The notes: generated by a model not told the origin, from the letters alone. Numbered from the stretch's first letter, positions 36,208-45,354 are shown. The stretch is 64,000 nucleotides of DNA from an uncultured Caldilineaceae bacterium (GCA_951812725.1 OX638330.1:3224001-3288000), one strand, 5' to 3'. Program-made: numbers and translations.

Positions 36208-37332
36208 CTACCGCTCCACTGTCGCACGCACCAGCCACACGCTATTGGAATCGTCCATATCTTCGGGAATGCGACGCCAGCCGTTGGGCGCGCGGTCGTA
36301 CATATAGAGCAAATTGTTCTCGTCGACCGCTACCACCTCTGTGTAGGATGTGGTCTGCTGGCGGGAGAGATCTTCGGAGTAGATGATCTGCTCGTTGGGG
36401 TGACAGCTGTTGTGGTGGGCGAGGATATCGACCTGCTGCCAGTCCTGGCCACTGCCGTCAGCGTTCAGCCAGAGGTACAGCCCCGGGCGGCCCCCTGAGA
36501 GCGCGATTGCACCGTCGGCCATCACGGCGAGGCTGGGCTGCACGGAAAAGACACCCGGCATGGCGATGGCAGGCGTCCAGGTTCGGCCCTCGTCGCTGCT
36601 CCAAGTCTGGCCGAAGGGCATGCGGCTTTCTACGCGAAAGACGCACATGATGCGCCCATCCTGCAGGCGACAGATGGCGGACTCGCTGGGTCCTCCATTG
36701 CCGGGGACGGGGCAGGAGGCATCGGCGACGGTGGAGCGGACCGCCCAGTTTGCGCCGTCTGTCGATTCGACGGCCACAATCGAGTCGCGCTCTTCCCCCT
36801 CAAAGCTCCCGTAAGCCGTCGCCAGGTAGGTACCGTCCTCCAGCCACAGGGTCTGGCCATTGAACGAAAAGGTCGTGACATCCAACCCGGCCACGATCAG
36901 GGGGATTGGAGCGGGCATGCCTGTGATCTCAACTCCGGTGGGCACGTAGTCGAAAACGCGTTGGCCGGCGGGCAAGAGGTTATGGGGGGCGCCGATCCCT
37001 TGCGGGCGGGGACGAAGACTATAGGGCAGCAGGATGCTGTCGCCGGAGTGCAGGTGGAGAAGCGTCTGTCCTCCGTCGTTTGATACAAGCGGCTCGCTCC
37101 AGGTCAGGCCCCCGTCGCGGGACCACAGAACCAAATAGGGGATGCCGGAGAAGTGGATGTCCGGCACGGGCGATATCGTAGAGAGGAGGTCGCCGTTGGG
37201 CATTGTCCAGAGGTTGGGGAACCAGAAGTAACCTCTTCTCCGGCCTACCAGGACGGGTTCGGAGAGTGTGACGCGGAAACTATCCAGATCGACGGTTTTG
37301 GTATCAGTCCAGGTCGCTGCCATTTCAGCCAT
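36208..37332 (-). CDS. Sialidase-superfamily beta-propeller protein
   Basis: 374 residues from the ATG at 37332, which has AAGGAAAG 6 nt upstream; a longer frame from 37374 overlaps the upstream gene by ATGA and is possible but lacks an RBS. Asp boxes are SRDGGLTW and SSDEGRTW, with weaker ones at STDGANW and NADGSGQDW. It is distant from the two downstream paralogs. No export signal. As part of the same operon it probably acts on the same imported glycan-like material; real sialidase activity is not shown. Confidence 0.82.
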   Translation of the reverse strand: MAEMAATWTDTKTVDLDSFRVTLSEPVLVGRRRGYFWFPNLWTMPNGDLLSTISPVPDIHFSGIPYLVLWSRDGGLTWSEPLVSNDGGQTLLHLHSGDSILLPYSLRPRPQGIGAPHNLLPAGQRVFDYVPTGVEITGMPAPIPLIVAGLDVTTFSFNGQTLWLEDGTYLATAYGSFEGEERDSIVAVESTDGANWAVRSTVADASCPVPGNGGPSESAICRLQDGRIMCVFRVESRMPFGQTWSSDEGRTWTPAIAMPGVFSVQPSLAVMADGAIALSGGRPGLYLWLNADGSGQDWQQVDILAHHNSCHPNEQIIYSEDLSRQQTTSYTEVVAVDENNLLYMYDRAPNGWRRIPEDMDDSNSVWLVRATVER

Positions 37333-37370
37333 CGTTCTTTCCTTAGTCTGAGGTTTAGACGGAATCAGTG

Positions 37371-39167
37371 TCATCCAGCGGCAAGAGGCACTCTGAGTTC
37401 ATGTTCACCCCCCAGGTCGGCGGAGACCTGGGCGAATCGATGGCCGTACCGTTCGACTGTGCTTACGTCGGTGGTTTCGCCGTCAAAGGTGGAGGATGAA
37501 GGCGCGGTGCTGCCGGCGGGAAGCAGGTAGAGCAGCGTCGCTTCGCTGAGCTTATCGGGCGACTGAATGCTATAGGTGCTTTCGGTGGCGGATGACCCGT
37601 TTCCTGTGGACGAGATAGATACGCGGCGGCGGGAACGCTCCCAGTTGTTGATCTCCTCGCTGGTCCACCACTCCATGCCGAGGCTGCGGGCGTAGGCGAC
37701 GGTTTCGCGGATGGAGCGCTCGCATTCCGGGTCTTCGACGTGGGACGGGTGGTAAAGGACATGGGCGACGCCGTAACCGGCATGGCACTGGTCGACGAGG
37801 GGGCGCATGAAGCCGTGCGGACAGACGACGGTAAAGTCCTGGGTGAGGAAGGGGAGGGCGAGCACGTCGAGGAAGTCGCCGTTGGGTCGGTCATCTTCCA
37901 TTGGAAACCAGGGGTGGGAGGTGCCGAAGGTGAAGCCTCTGTCGCCGCGGGAATGCTCGAGTTGGATACCTTTGTTCTGGCACCAGTAGTAGAACTCGAG
38001 GCGGCCTTGCCAGGCGATGCCGTGGTTCTTGTTGGAGACGATGTTGGAGAGGCCGGTCTCGTAGGCGAGGGTATCGTACTGCCAGTCAAAGTCCATCTGG
38101 CTCCAGCGGGGGGCTTCTCGCACGGGCGCGTTGCCGGTAGCGTAGTGGAGGGCGATTTCGGAGGTGGATTCGATGAGCGCCTTGTAGAAGGAGCGATCAT
38201 AGCCGGTTACAGGCATAGTGCACCAGGTTGATGGCACGTTGAGTTCCTGCAGAAGATCGAAGAGGCACCAGCCCACGAGGGGACGGTTGCCGTCGGAATC
38301 GTGGGACATGTGGGCCATTGAGGTCTGTCCACGCGGCCAGTACCAGAGGAGCGGCAGGGCTTCGCCGGCGGTGCTGAGAAGGTGGAAGACGGCGCGCAGC
38401 AGCAGTTCCTTCAGGGCGTCGGCCATCGGGGCCAGGATGATGCGCTGGTTGTAGTATGTGCGGCCATCCTGGAGGGGGATGCCGCCGGAGTAGTAGAGAT
38501 CGTCGATGTCTTCGATTTCGACGAGGTCGCCATCCCGATCCGGGTCGAGGATGGAGCCGGTGGGACTCCCGGAGGATTCGCGCGGGGGGATGGGCACGAC
38601 CGGCTTGCCCTGATGGATGTGAAGCACGGAGGTTATCAGGTCGGGCGCGAAGAGAAGCGTGCGGCCGCGTCCGCTGGCGTGGGCTACGACGGCGTCGAAG
38701 GCGGCTCCGTCTGCGTGGGGCGGGGGTTGGATGGGCGCGACCTGGGCTAGTGCAGTGCCGGACGCGGCCTTGACCAAGGCGCCTCCGAAAACGTGGATTT
38801 CCCTGTTGAGTCCGCCGGTTACCGGGTGCGGCGCGGCCGGAGGCTGCAGGTAGCCTTCTTCAAGGAGACGGACGGTCTGTACACCGAAGAGGTCGTCCAT
38901 ACCCGATGTGCCGGCGTTGCCGATGAGAAGGCCGCCGGCGAGAACGAATTCGGCCAAACCTGCCTTCTGTTCCGAACTCAGTTCGAAATTCTGCGCCAGG
39001 ATCAGAAGCCGCGGCAAGGGAGAATCGCCGGCGAGAGATTCCTGCGGCAGCAGGGCAAAGGGGATGCCGGCATGGCGAAGAATCTCGCTTATGTAGGGGG
39101 CGGCGTAGGCGGGCAGTTCGCCGGTGCCCTTGCGAGGTTGTTCCGGGTTGACGATCACTCCGATCAT
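37371..39167 (-). CDS. Large hypothetical enzyme: GATase-like N terminus plus NodB-like barrel
   Basis: 598 residues from the ATG at 39167 (GGAG about 9 nt upstream; a longer frame starts at 39215). Residues 1 to about 110 look like a Rossmann/class I glutamine-amidotransferase-like fold (MIGVIVNP, LLILAQN, GLLIGNAGTSG) similar to trimerisation-type domains of glycosidases. Residues about 310-530 look like a polysaccharide-deacetylase (NodB-like) barrel: HMSHDSDGN in place of TFDDG, STWCTMPVTGYD, EIALHYATGN and VLYHPSHV. A short beta-domain ends it. The canonical deacetylase motif is altered, so the reaction is uncertain. Cytoplasmic, in the sialidase-like operon. Confidence 0.6.
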   Translation of the reverse strand: MIGVIVNPEQPRKGTGELPAYAAPYISEILRHAGIPFALLPQESLAGDSPLPRLLILAQNFELSSEQKAGLAEFVLAGGLLIGNAGTSGMDDLFGVQTVRLLEEGYLQPPAAPHPVTGGLNREIHVFGGALVKAASGTALAQVAPIQPPPHADGAAFDAVVAHASGRGRTLLFAPDLITSVLHIHQGKPVVPIPPRESSGSPTGSILDPDRDGDLVEIEDIDDLYYSGGIPLQDGRTYYNQRIILAPMADALKELLLRAVFHLLSTAGEALPLLWYWPRGQTSMAHMSHDSDGNRPLVGWCLFDLLQELNVPSTWCTMPVTGYDRSFYKALIESTSEIALHYATGNAPVREAPRWSQMDFDWQYDTLAYETGLSNIVSNKNHGIAWQGRLEFYYWCQNKGIQLEHSRGDRGFTFGTSHPWFPMEDDRPNGDFLDVLALPFLTQDFTVVCPHGFMRPLVDQCHAGYGVAHVLYHPSHVEDPECERSIRETVAYARSLGMEWWTSEEINNWERSRRRVSISSTGNGSSATESTYSIQSPDKLSEATLLYLLPAGSTAPSSSTFDGETTDVSTVERYGHRFAQVSADLGGEHELRVPLAAG

Positions 39168-39230
39168 TTGGACTTTCTCCTTACCCCTGCGGTTCTTCGT
39201 TCTTTCGTGTGTCACTCACCTGGCCAGAAT

Positions 39231-39986
39231 TCATGCGTCGCGAGCGCAGCGGAAGCCGATATGGCGGCGCTGCATTTGGGGAAAGCGATCGTAGCGGGCG
39301 GCGCAGCGGGCGCGTTCGGCGATGCTGTACCAGGAGCCGCCGCGCAGCACATTGTGGGCGTCATAGTGAACGACTGGCTTTGTGCAGATGGGATTGGCTT
39401 GCGGGCTGAAGGTGTAGAAGTCGTCGGAATAGCGATCCTGGCACCATTCCCAGACGTTGCCGACCATGTCGCTGACGCCGAAAGGGCTGACGTTGCCGGC
39501 ATCTGTGTAGCGGTCGACGGGGGTGGGATGGCCGACGCCGGATTCGCGTGTGTTGGCGCGATCGGGGTCCCATTCGTTTCCCCAAGGCCAGCGCAGATTA
39601 TCGGGGCCGCGGGCGGCATGTTCCCATTCGGCTTCGGTTGGCAAGCGCAGACCGGCCCAGTCCGCATAGGCCTGAGCGTCCCAGTGGGCTACGCCGATAA
39701 CCGGCTGATTGGGTGCTGTGAAACGGGGGTCGTCCCAGCACTGGGGGGGAAGGGCGCTGGTTTCCTGCAGGTAGCGGTCGTATTGGCCGACGGTTACCGG
39801 GTACTGGTTGATGTAGTAGGGATCGAGGCCAACGGTGTGCTGGGGGCTTTCATCCTGAAAGCGGGTGACCCGCCAGCCGTATTCGTCGGCCATCTGCTGT
39901 GCGTCGGCGGGGTCGGTCCCCATTAAGAATTCGCCGCCAGGGATGGGAACTAGCGTTGAGCCGTCCTGGTTGTCGATTCTGTCCAC
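39231..39986 (-). CDS. SUMF1/FGE-domain protein (non-canonical)
   Basis: 251 residues covering one complete formylglycine-generating-enzyme-type domain: IPGGEFLMGTD, NQYPVTVGQYDRYL, RLPTEAEWEHAARG, PWGNEWDPDRANT, VSDMVGNVWEWCQD, RGGSWY and GFRCARDA. GTG start. True FGE has two copper-binding cysteines five residues apart before the AAR motif; here the second is kept (RCAAR) but the first is alanine. It is therefore probably not a sulfatase activator, and no sulfatase gene is present. Related domains occur in ergothioneine synthases and other non-heme enzymes. It lies between a DegT aminotransferase and the NodB-like gene. Confidence 0.88.
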   Translation of the reverse strand: MDRIDNQDGSTLVPIPGGEFLMGTDPADAQQMADEYGWRVTRFQDESPQHTVGLDPYYINQYPVTVGQYDRYLQETSALPPQCWDDPRFTAPNQPVIGVAHWDAQAYADWAGLRLPTEAEWEHAARGPDNLRWPWGNEWDPDRANTRESGVGHPTPVDRYTDAGNVSPFGVSDMVGNVWEWCQDRYSDDFYTFSPQANPICTKPVVHYDAHNVLRGGSWYSIAERARCAARYDRFPQMQRRHIGFRCARDA

Positions 39987-40005
39987 GGCTTTGCGTCCTT
40001 GGGTT

Positions 40006-41298
40006 CTATTGCGCCGCCTGCTCGGCGTAGTGGAGGGCGACTTTGCGCATGGCGGCGGCGATATCTTTGGCGTCCTGTTCGGTGTAGGAGTTGCGGAATA
40101 GGATGAAGCCAGTTTTGGGCAGATCGCGTTCGATGTGGGGCAGGTGGAGCGCGTTATAGTCTATGCGCCGGTTCCCTTGCTCGTCGACGAATGGGTAGCG
40201 GGACTGGCCGTAGGTATCCTCTTCGGCGAAGATTGGATAGCGGTAGAGTGGGCGGCCCTGGATGTAGGGTCCGTGGCAGTCGGGGATGCCCTCGGCCTGG
40301 AGCGCGGCGGCGAACTGATCGGAAGATATGCCGGCCTCGGCTTCGTCGACGGTGTAGGCGTAGGTATAGTAGGCGCTGCGGTCTTCGGGATGGACCTTCT
40401 GGATCTTGAAGCCGGGCAGATGGGGCACGACCTCGTCGAGGATGGCGGCGGTCATGCGGCGAACGCGGGTGGCCTCTTGCCAGCGGTCAAATTGGGCGAG
40501 GCCGACGGCGGCGTGGAGGTCGGTCATTGGATGGAAGTCACCGAGGAAGGCGTAGCCTTGGGATCCGCCGCGACGGAAGGAGGTGGGGGCAAGCGAACTG
40601 CGCAGGGCGCTGTCCATTTCGGAGCCTTTGCGGGAGAAGCCCATGGCACGGCGGGCGAGGGGCTCGTCGTTGGTGATTATCATGCCGCCCTGGTCGGTGG
40701 TCAATGTTTTTCCGCCGAGCGAGAAGCAGCCGATGTCGCCGATGGTGCCCACGAGCTGGCCGCGGTATTCTGCGAGGTGGGCCTGCGAGCAGTCCTCGAT
40801 GACGGGCAGGTTGTGGGCGCGGCCAATCTCCAGGATGGGCCCCATGTCGCAGGGATTGCCGTAGAGATGGACGGCAAGGATGGCGCGCGTACGGGGAGTG
40901 ATGCGGCGCTCGATGTCGGCGGGATCGGTGTTGAGGGTCTCTGGGTCCCAGTCGGCGAAGACGGGGATGGCGTTGTGGAGGATGATGCCGAGAACGGAGC
41001 CGATGTCGGTGGTGGGGGTGGTGATGATTTCGTCGCCGGGTTCGGGGTTGATGGCGGCGACTGCGGCGTGGATGGCGCCGGTGCCGGAGGTGGTGGCGAC
41101 GGCGTATTTGGCGCGGTGGAGGGTGGCGAAGGCGTCGGCGAAGGCCCTGACCTTGAAGCCGGAGCGCCAGCCGTCGGTGGCGTTATCCATGACTTCCATG
41201 AGGTGGCGCTTCTCTTCGTCGCCGAATATCCATTTGGGGCCGAAGGGCTGGGTGCGCAGGGGCGGGCCGCCTTCAATCGCCAGTTTTGCGCTGGTCAT
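40006..41298 (-). CDS. DegT/DnrJ/EryC1/StrS family aminotransferase
   Basis: 430 residues with the complete PLP site: K197 (LGGKTLTTDQGG), TSGTGAIHAAVAAI, IEDCSQAHLAEY and FHPMTDLHAAVG. It is a clear paralog of the 20952 enzyme, sharing the N-terminal FGPKW/FGPQW region and the distinctive TTDIG/ITDMG loop, but not its neighbours. No nucleotide-sugar biosynthesis genes are near. It sits 20 bp upstream of the SUMF gene in the same operon. Its GC-rich third positions leave the opposite strand open for 541 codons, which is a shadow. Confidence 0.93.
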   Translation of the reverse strand: MTSAKLAIEGGPPLRTQPFGPKWIFGDEEKRHLMEVMDNATDGWRSGFKVRAFADAFATLHRAKYAVATTSGTGAIHAAVAAINPEPGDEIITTPTTDIGSVLGIILHNAIPVFADWDPETLNTDPADIERRITPRTRAILAVHLYGNPCDMGPILEIGRAHNLPVIEDCSQAHLAEYRGQLVGTIGDIGCFSLGGKTLTTDQGGMIITNDEPLARRAMGFSRKGSEMDSALRSSLAPTSFRRGGSQGYAFLGDFHPMTDLHAAVGLAQFDRWQEATRVRRMTAAILDEVVPHLPGFKIQKVHPEDRSAYYTYAYTVDEAEAGISSDQFAAALQAEGIPDCHGPYIQGRPLYRYPIFAEEDTYGQSRYPFVDEQGNRRIDYNALHLPHIERDLPKTGFILFRNSYTEQDAKDIAAAMRKVALHYAEQAAQ

Positions 41299-41337
41299 GG
41301 CAGGTTTCCTTTCCGGCTCAGATTTTCAGAGCGGTGT

Positions 41338-42459
41338 TCAGATCTCATCAAGGCGCCACTTTGTGTAGGCGGCGTGGCAGATGCCGTCTTCGAGGGTAAT
41401 CCAATAGCAGGTGAAAAGGCTGCCGTCGTCGAACTGTACGGTGACGGGATAGCCGACGTCGGAGCCGCCGCTGTGGTGAGGATAGTCGGGCCACATGGGC
41501 GAGGCGGTGCCGGCATCGTCGCGCATGATGATGGTGTTGTCGGTATCCCAGGTCTTGCCGTTGTCTTCGCTGAGGACGAGTCGGATGCCCATTGGTTGCC
41601 AGCGGTAGGTGACGCCGCAGAGAATGCGGCCGTCCTGGAGGCGGAGGAGGTGGGGCGGATAGCCCCTGATTTCGGTGCGCATGGGCTGGGACCAGGTGAT
41701 GCCGCCGTCATCGGACCAGCTTTCGAGCAGGTATCCACTGGTGATCTGGCCGGGGGTTGAGTGGCGGATGTGGGCTAGGACCCGGCCTGGTTCGGTTTCG
41801 ATGAAGCATGTCTCGTCTCCGGTGACACTGGAGACGCTGGAGCAGACAGGGTGCAGCCGCCAGTTGCCGCCATTTGGATCCGAGCGCCAGACGAAGACCT
41901 GGCCCTGGCTGCCGTCAAGGTTGGTGGCGTAAACAGGCAGGAGGATGTGACCGGATTGAAGTCGTGTCCAGCGGGGGAAGGCGGTCATCCAACTGAAGCC
42001 GGGCATCAGCCAGTCCCGCCGATCCCAGGTCTGGCCCTGGTCGCGGGAGCGCATGACGAATAGTTTGGGCATGCCAACCATTAGGTCGTCGCTCTGGTCG
42101 GGATGGGGGCGTGCGGTCAGGCCCAGTTCTTCGGCTTCGGCGGCACGCTCTTTGGGCCAGACTTCGAAGCCGACGGTGCCGGCGGCGAGGTAGCTGCCGT
42201 CGGGTTGGACGTCGGCGTAACGGTCATATTGTTCACGCGGCAGTGCGCCGGGCCAGGCGAGCGGTATGGTCTGATCGTCGGTTTCGGTGAAGGTTTCGCC
42301 CTGGTCATCGGAGACAAGCACGATCCAGTCGGCGAGTCCGTAGTGGTCGGCGAAGGGCGAGGAGACGACGCCGACAGTCAGACGTCTATCCGGCAGGAGT
42401 TGGGGGACAGGGCCGAGAGAGTAGCGGCCGGGGCGTTTGTAGAGGATGCCGTGCTGCAT
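41338..42459 (-). CDS. Sialidase-superfamily beta-propeller protein
   Basis: 373 residues behind AAGGAGA. Asp boxes: SDDQGETF, SRDQGQTW, SDDGGITW and SEDNGKTW. It is the first enzyme gene after the permeases in the direction of transcription, separated from them by the second copy of the dispersed repeat. It is not closely related to the three downstream propellers. No signal peptide and no clear FRIP motif, so a cytoplasmic role on imported glycan-like ligands is inferred. Confidence 0.83.
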   Translation of the reverse strand: MQHGILYKRPGRYSLGPVPQLLPDRRLTVGVVSSPFADHYGLADWIVLVSDDQGETFTETDDQTIPLAWPGALPREQYDRYADVQPDGSYLAAGTVGFEVWPKERAAEAEELGLTARPHPDQSDDLMVGMPKLFVMRSRDQGQTWDRRDWLMPGFSWMTAFPRWTRLQSGHILLPVYATNLDGSQGQVFVWRSDPNGGNWRLHPVCSSVSSVTGDETCFIETEPGRVLAHIRHSTPGQITSGYLLESWSDDGGITWSQPMRTEIRGYPPHLLRLQDGRILCGVTYRWQPMGIRLVLSEDNGKTWDTDNTIIMRDDAGTASPMWPDYPHHSGGSDVGYPVTVQFDDGSLFTCYWITLEDGICHAAYTKWRLDEI

Positions 42460-42476
42460 GATCTGTCTCCTTGCCT

Positions 42477-42795
42477 ATTCGTAGGTAACTACAAAACCGC
42501 ATACAGTGTTTGTCTTGACAGACTCTAGATCTTCGCCGCCATTCGGGCAATGTAATGGTTTATTCGATTGGCAGCCGCCAGGTAGGTTTGGGCGCGCTGT
42601 CGGCATGCCACGATGGTGGGGAAGAACCAGCACGGTGGGTAGACATAGGGGGGCGTTGCGGGGGCGCAGCCCCTGCACAAGGGAGGGCCGAAGGCCCGAC
42701 CGCCCAAAATACAACAGTGAAAGGAGAAAGAACACTTTTGCTCGCCTCGTTCAGGGTTGCGGATCAGTCGCGGCTGAGTAGTTCCATTCGTAGTT
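42477..42795 (+). repeat. Dispersed A-B-C repeat, copy 2
   Basis: Module A begins TAGGTAACTACAAAACCGC at about 42482. Module B (about 42640-42712) has GCGGGGGCGCAGCCCCTGC and GGGCCGAAGGCCC. Module C (about 42733-42793) has CTCGCCTCGTTCAGG and GGCTGAGTAGTTCC. The order and orientation are as in copy 1. It lies inside the minus-strand operon, between the permeases and the first sialidase-like gene. The rest of 42796-42983 holds only a 12-bp palindrome, GAACCGCGGTTC at 42970-42981. Confidence 0.82.
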
Positions 42796-42983
42796 ATGGG
42801 TCTTCAATGGACGCTCACTATAGGAACGAATAATTAGAGCCCGGCTAATACTTTGCGTTCTTTCTGGCAGCAGACTCTTTTGCACTGAGAAGGAAAGGTG
42901 AAGATGCTTGCATTCCAAACACAGACCATAGGCGCGAAGGCGTTTGGTACCACCTTAAATGCAGATGAAGAACCGCGGTTCCC

Positions 42984-43886
42984 TCACCCGCGCCGGCGCG
43001 GATCCAGAATGTCCCTCAGGGCATCGCCGATGAGGTTGAGGGCGACGACCGTGCTCACCAGCACAACGCCTGGGGGAATCCACAGCCACCAGAAGCGCTG
43101 GATAAGGGTAAGATTGTTGGCCGCGGTGACCATATTGCCCCAACTTGGCGTCGGCGGTTGTACACCGAGACCGAGGAAGCTGATGCCAGCCTCGGCGATG
43201 ATTGTCTCGCCGATGCCCAGCGTCATATTGACCAAGACCAAGGGCATCACATTGGGCACGATGTGCTGGCGGATGATCCCCCAGTTTTTTGTGCCGATGG
43301 CGCGGGCGGCCAGAATATAGTCCAACTCACGGATGGAGAGGATTTGGCCGCGAAAAATACGGGCGTCAAAGGGCCAGCTCAGAAGGCCGAGGGCAATCAG
43401 GAGGGTCAAAGGTGTGGGGCCGAATGCAGCGACCAAAATCAGGAGGAGGAAGATGGTGGGGAAGACCATCATAATATCGACGACGCGCTGGATCACGAAA
43501 TCGACAGCGCCGCCAAAGTAGCCGGAAATTGCCCCCAGAAGCAGGCCAATAGCGGTGCGGATCAACACCGCCAAGAGCCCGATTAGCAGGGAGACGCGTC
43601 CGCCGTAGAGGATGCGCGTCAGCATATCGCGCCCGGTCAGGTCGGTTCCAAACAGGTGGGAAGCGCTCGGTGGTTTGCGAATCGCCTGCAGATCGATTTC
43701 TTGTGGTTCGTAGGGCATAATCCAAGGAGCGAGGATCACTGCAAAAGTGATCAGCAGCATGAATGCCAAGCCGCCGACGGCGCCGGGGTTCTGCAGGAAC
43801 AGCCTTGTGTTCAGGGCGGCCAGTGACGATTTCTCGATGGGGACCGCCAAGGCTTCATCCAGAGACGCTCTGTCCTGCTCACTCAT
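42984..43886 (-). CDS. ABC importer permease, DppC/OppC type
   Basis: 300 residues. Signatures: HLFGTDLTGRDMLTRILYGGR, an EAA loop at about 189-215 (YILAARAIGTKNWGIIRQHIVPN) and the C terminus IGDALRDILDPRRRG. The closest neighbour type within the window is the 13829 permease, which shares the GDALRD ending. It pairs with the 44019 product. A dispersed repeat sits just downstream, before the enzyme genes. Confidence 0.95.
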   Translation of the reverse strand: MSEQDRASLDEALAVPIEKSSLAALNTRLFLQNPGAVGGLAFMLLITFAVILAPWIMPYEPQEIDLQAIRKPPSASHLFGTDLTGRDMLTRILYGGRVSLLIGLLAVLIRTAIGLLLGAISGYFGGAVDFVIQRVVDIMMVFPTIFLLLILVAAFGPTPLTLLIALGLLSWPFDARIFRGQILSIRELDYILAARAIGTKNWGIIRQHIVPNVMPLVLVNMTLGIGETIIAEAGISFLGLGVQPPTPSWGNMVTAANNLTLIQRFWWLWIPPGVVLVSTVVALNLIGDALRDILDPRRRG

Positions 43887-44018
43887 GCTCGTTGCTCACT
43901 CCGTTCAACTATCACTCGATAAAAAGAAAGTGACGGACACTGTCCAAACGACGTGTAACCTCGTCAATGGACAACGGCTGTCACTTTGCTGTTGCCGAAC
44001 GCCCAGAGTCGCGAGTCA

Positions 44019-45050
44019 TCAGGAATATGAGACCCGCGGATCTACCCAAACATAGCAGATATCGACGATCAGATTGGCGAAAATGACCAGTGTAGCGATG
44101 ACGGTAATCGTTGCCATCATGATGGAGAAATCCTTGGCCTGGGCTGCTTGCGCGGCCCACATACCGACTCCGGGGTAGTTGAAGGCTGTCTCAAAAATAG
44201 CGGAGCCGCCGATTATGAAAGGAACGCTGCGGCCCACAATCGTCAGCACAGGCAGGAGGGCGTTGCGGAAAATGTGCCTGCTGCGCACGACGCCCTCTTT
44301 CAAGCCTTTTGCGCGCGCGACTGTGACAAAATCGGCCCGCATTGTCTCCAGTACACTGGTGCGCGTCCAGCGGATCAGGCCGGCCGAGCCGCTGATCCCC
44401 ATCACCATCACCGGCAGGACAAGATGGTGGAGCCGATCAGCAAAATCCCCACCTGTACGAGGGTTGTAGATGCCACCAGAGGGAAACCAGCCAAGTCTGA
44501 TGGCGAAAATAATTATGACCCAGGTCGCGACGAGGAACCCCGGCACGCTGATCAGGATATAGGTGAGGAAGGAGACGACGTTGTCGAAGGTCGAATACTG
44601 GTACAAGGCCGAAATCGAGCCGACAATAATGCCGAGGGCGATACTGAGCAGTAACGAAAGGATAGTCAGGCGCATCGTAACGCCGATGCGTAAGGTCATT
44701 TGCGGCCCTATCAGTTCGGCGGTACGCATGGCTCGGCCGAAATCCCCCTGTAACACTTTGCCCAGCCAGCGGAAGTATTGCACCGGGATCGGGTCGTTGA
44801 GGCCAAGCTTCTCCTTCTGGAACTCGCTTGTGCTGACAGACTCTTCGTCATCGCCGCGGCCTTTATAGCCCTCGCGAATGCCCATCTGATCGCGCACTTG
44901 TTGCGCGGTCATGCCCTGCGTATCGCTGGCCAGAAACATGAACAGAGTAGGGTCACCTGGGGCCAGCCGCATGAGGGTAAAGTTCAGATAGGTTATTACT
45001 AAGAGCATCGGTATGGCTGTGAGCACCCGACGGATAATATATTGGGTCAA
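44019..45050 (-). CDS. ABC importer permease, DppB/OppB type
   Basis: 343 residues, longer than the other DppB-type proteins here because the first extracytoplasmic region carries an extra hydrophilic stretch (about residues 45-85: VRDQMGIREGYKGRGDDEE, then SEFQKEKLGLNDPIPVQYF). The N terminus MTQYIIRRVLTAIPMLLVI, an EAA loop at about 240-267 (FVTVARAKGLKEGVVRSRHIFRNALLP) and the C-terminal VDICYVWVDPRVSYS are typical. The insertion faces the side where the SBP docks, so it may adapt the channel to the large SBP at 45455. Confidence 0.94.
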   Translation of the reverse strand: MTQYIIRRVLTAIPMLLVITYLNFTLMRLAPGDPTLFMFLASDTQGMTAQQVRDQMGIREGYKGRGDDEESVSTSEFQKEKLGLNDPIPVQYFRWLGKVLQGDFGRAMRTAELIGPQMTLRIGVTMRLTILSLLLSIALGIIVGSISALYQYSTFDNVVSFLTYILISVPGFLVATWVIIIFAIRLGWFPSGGIYNPRTGGDFADRLHHLVLPVMVMGISGSAGLIRWTRTSVLETMRADFVTVARAKGLKEGVVRSRHIFRNALLPVLTIVGRSVPFIIGGSAIFETAFNYPGVGMWAAQAAQAKDFSIMMATITVIATLVIFANLIVDICYVWVDPRVSYS

Positions 45051-45312
45051 TCTGGGCTCCTCTCCAGTTCAATCAGACGCCAACCGACGCCTTCCCGGTG
45101 TAACCAACAACGAGATTGTCTGCCAGGTTATTCAACGCTACGGTCGTCTTCCTCACTATGAAACAGAACTGCTAGCCGGTAGTTCAGAATCCACATGCTT
45201 CGGCCGCGTTACTGCCAGGAAGGCTGTGTCGCAGACTGGTGGACGGTTGAGCCAGTGAGTGTAGACCCATGCCAAGGACGCATTGTTTGGGCCAGGATGT
45301 GACCAGCATTCT

Positions 45313-45354
45313 TGTGGCGACCAGCGACTCTTGTTGCGGCCGCCGGTCGCCACA
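45313..45354 (-). promoter_or_regulatory. Intercistronic hairpin in SBP-permease gap (distal)
   Basis: TGTGGCGACC (45313-45322) pairs perfectly with GGTCGCCACA (45345-45354) around a 22-nt loop. It is the second of two hairpins in the 404-bp gap between SBP and permease, which holds no gene. No T-tract follows on the minus strand. Confidence 0.6.

Noticed and set aside
40135..41760. 541-codon plus-strand open frame
   Set aside because: It lies opposite the DegT aminotransferase and sialidase-like genes; the length results from their GC-rich third codon positions.
42970..42981. Perfect palindrome GAACCGCGGTTC after the 42984 permease
   Set aside because: Short, GC-rich, without T-tract or promoter context; no function can be argued.
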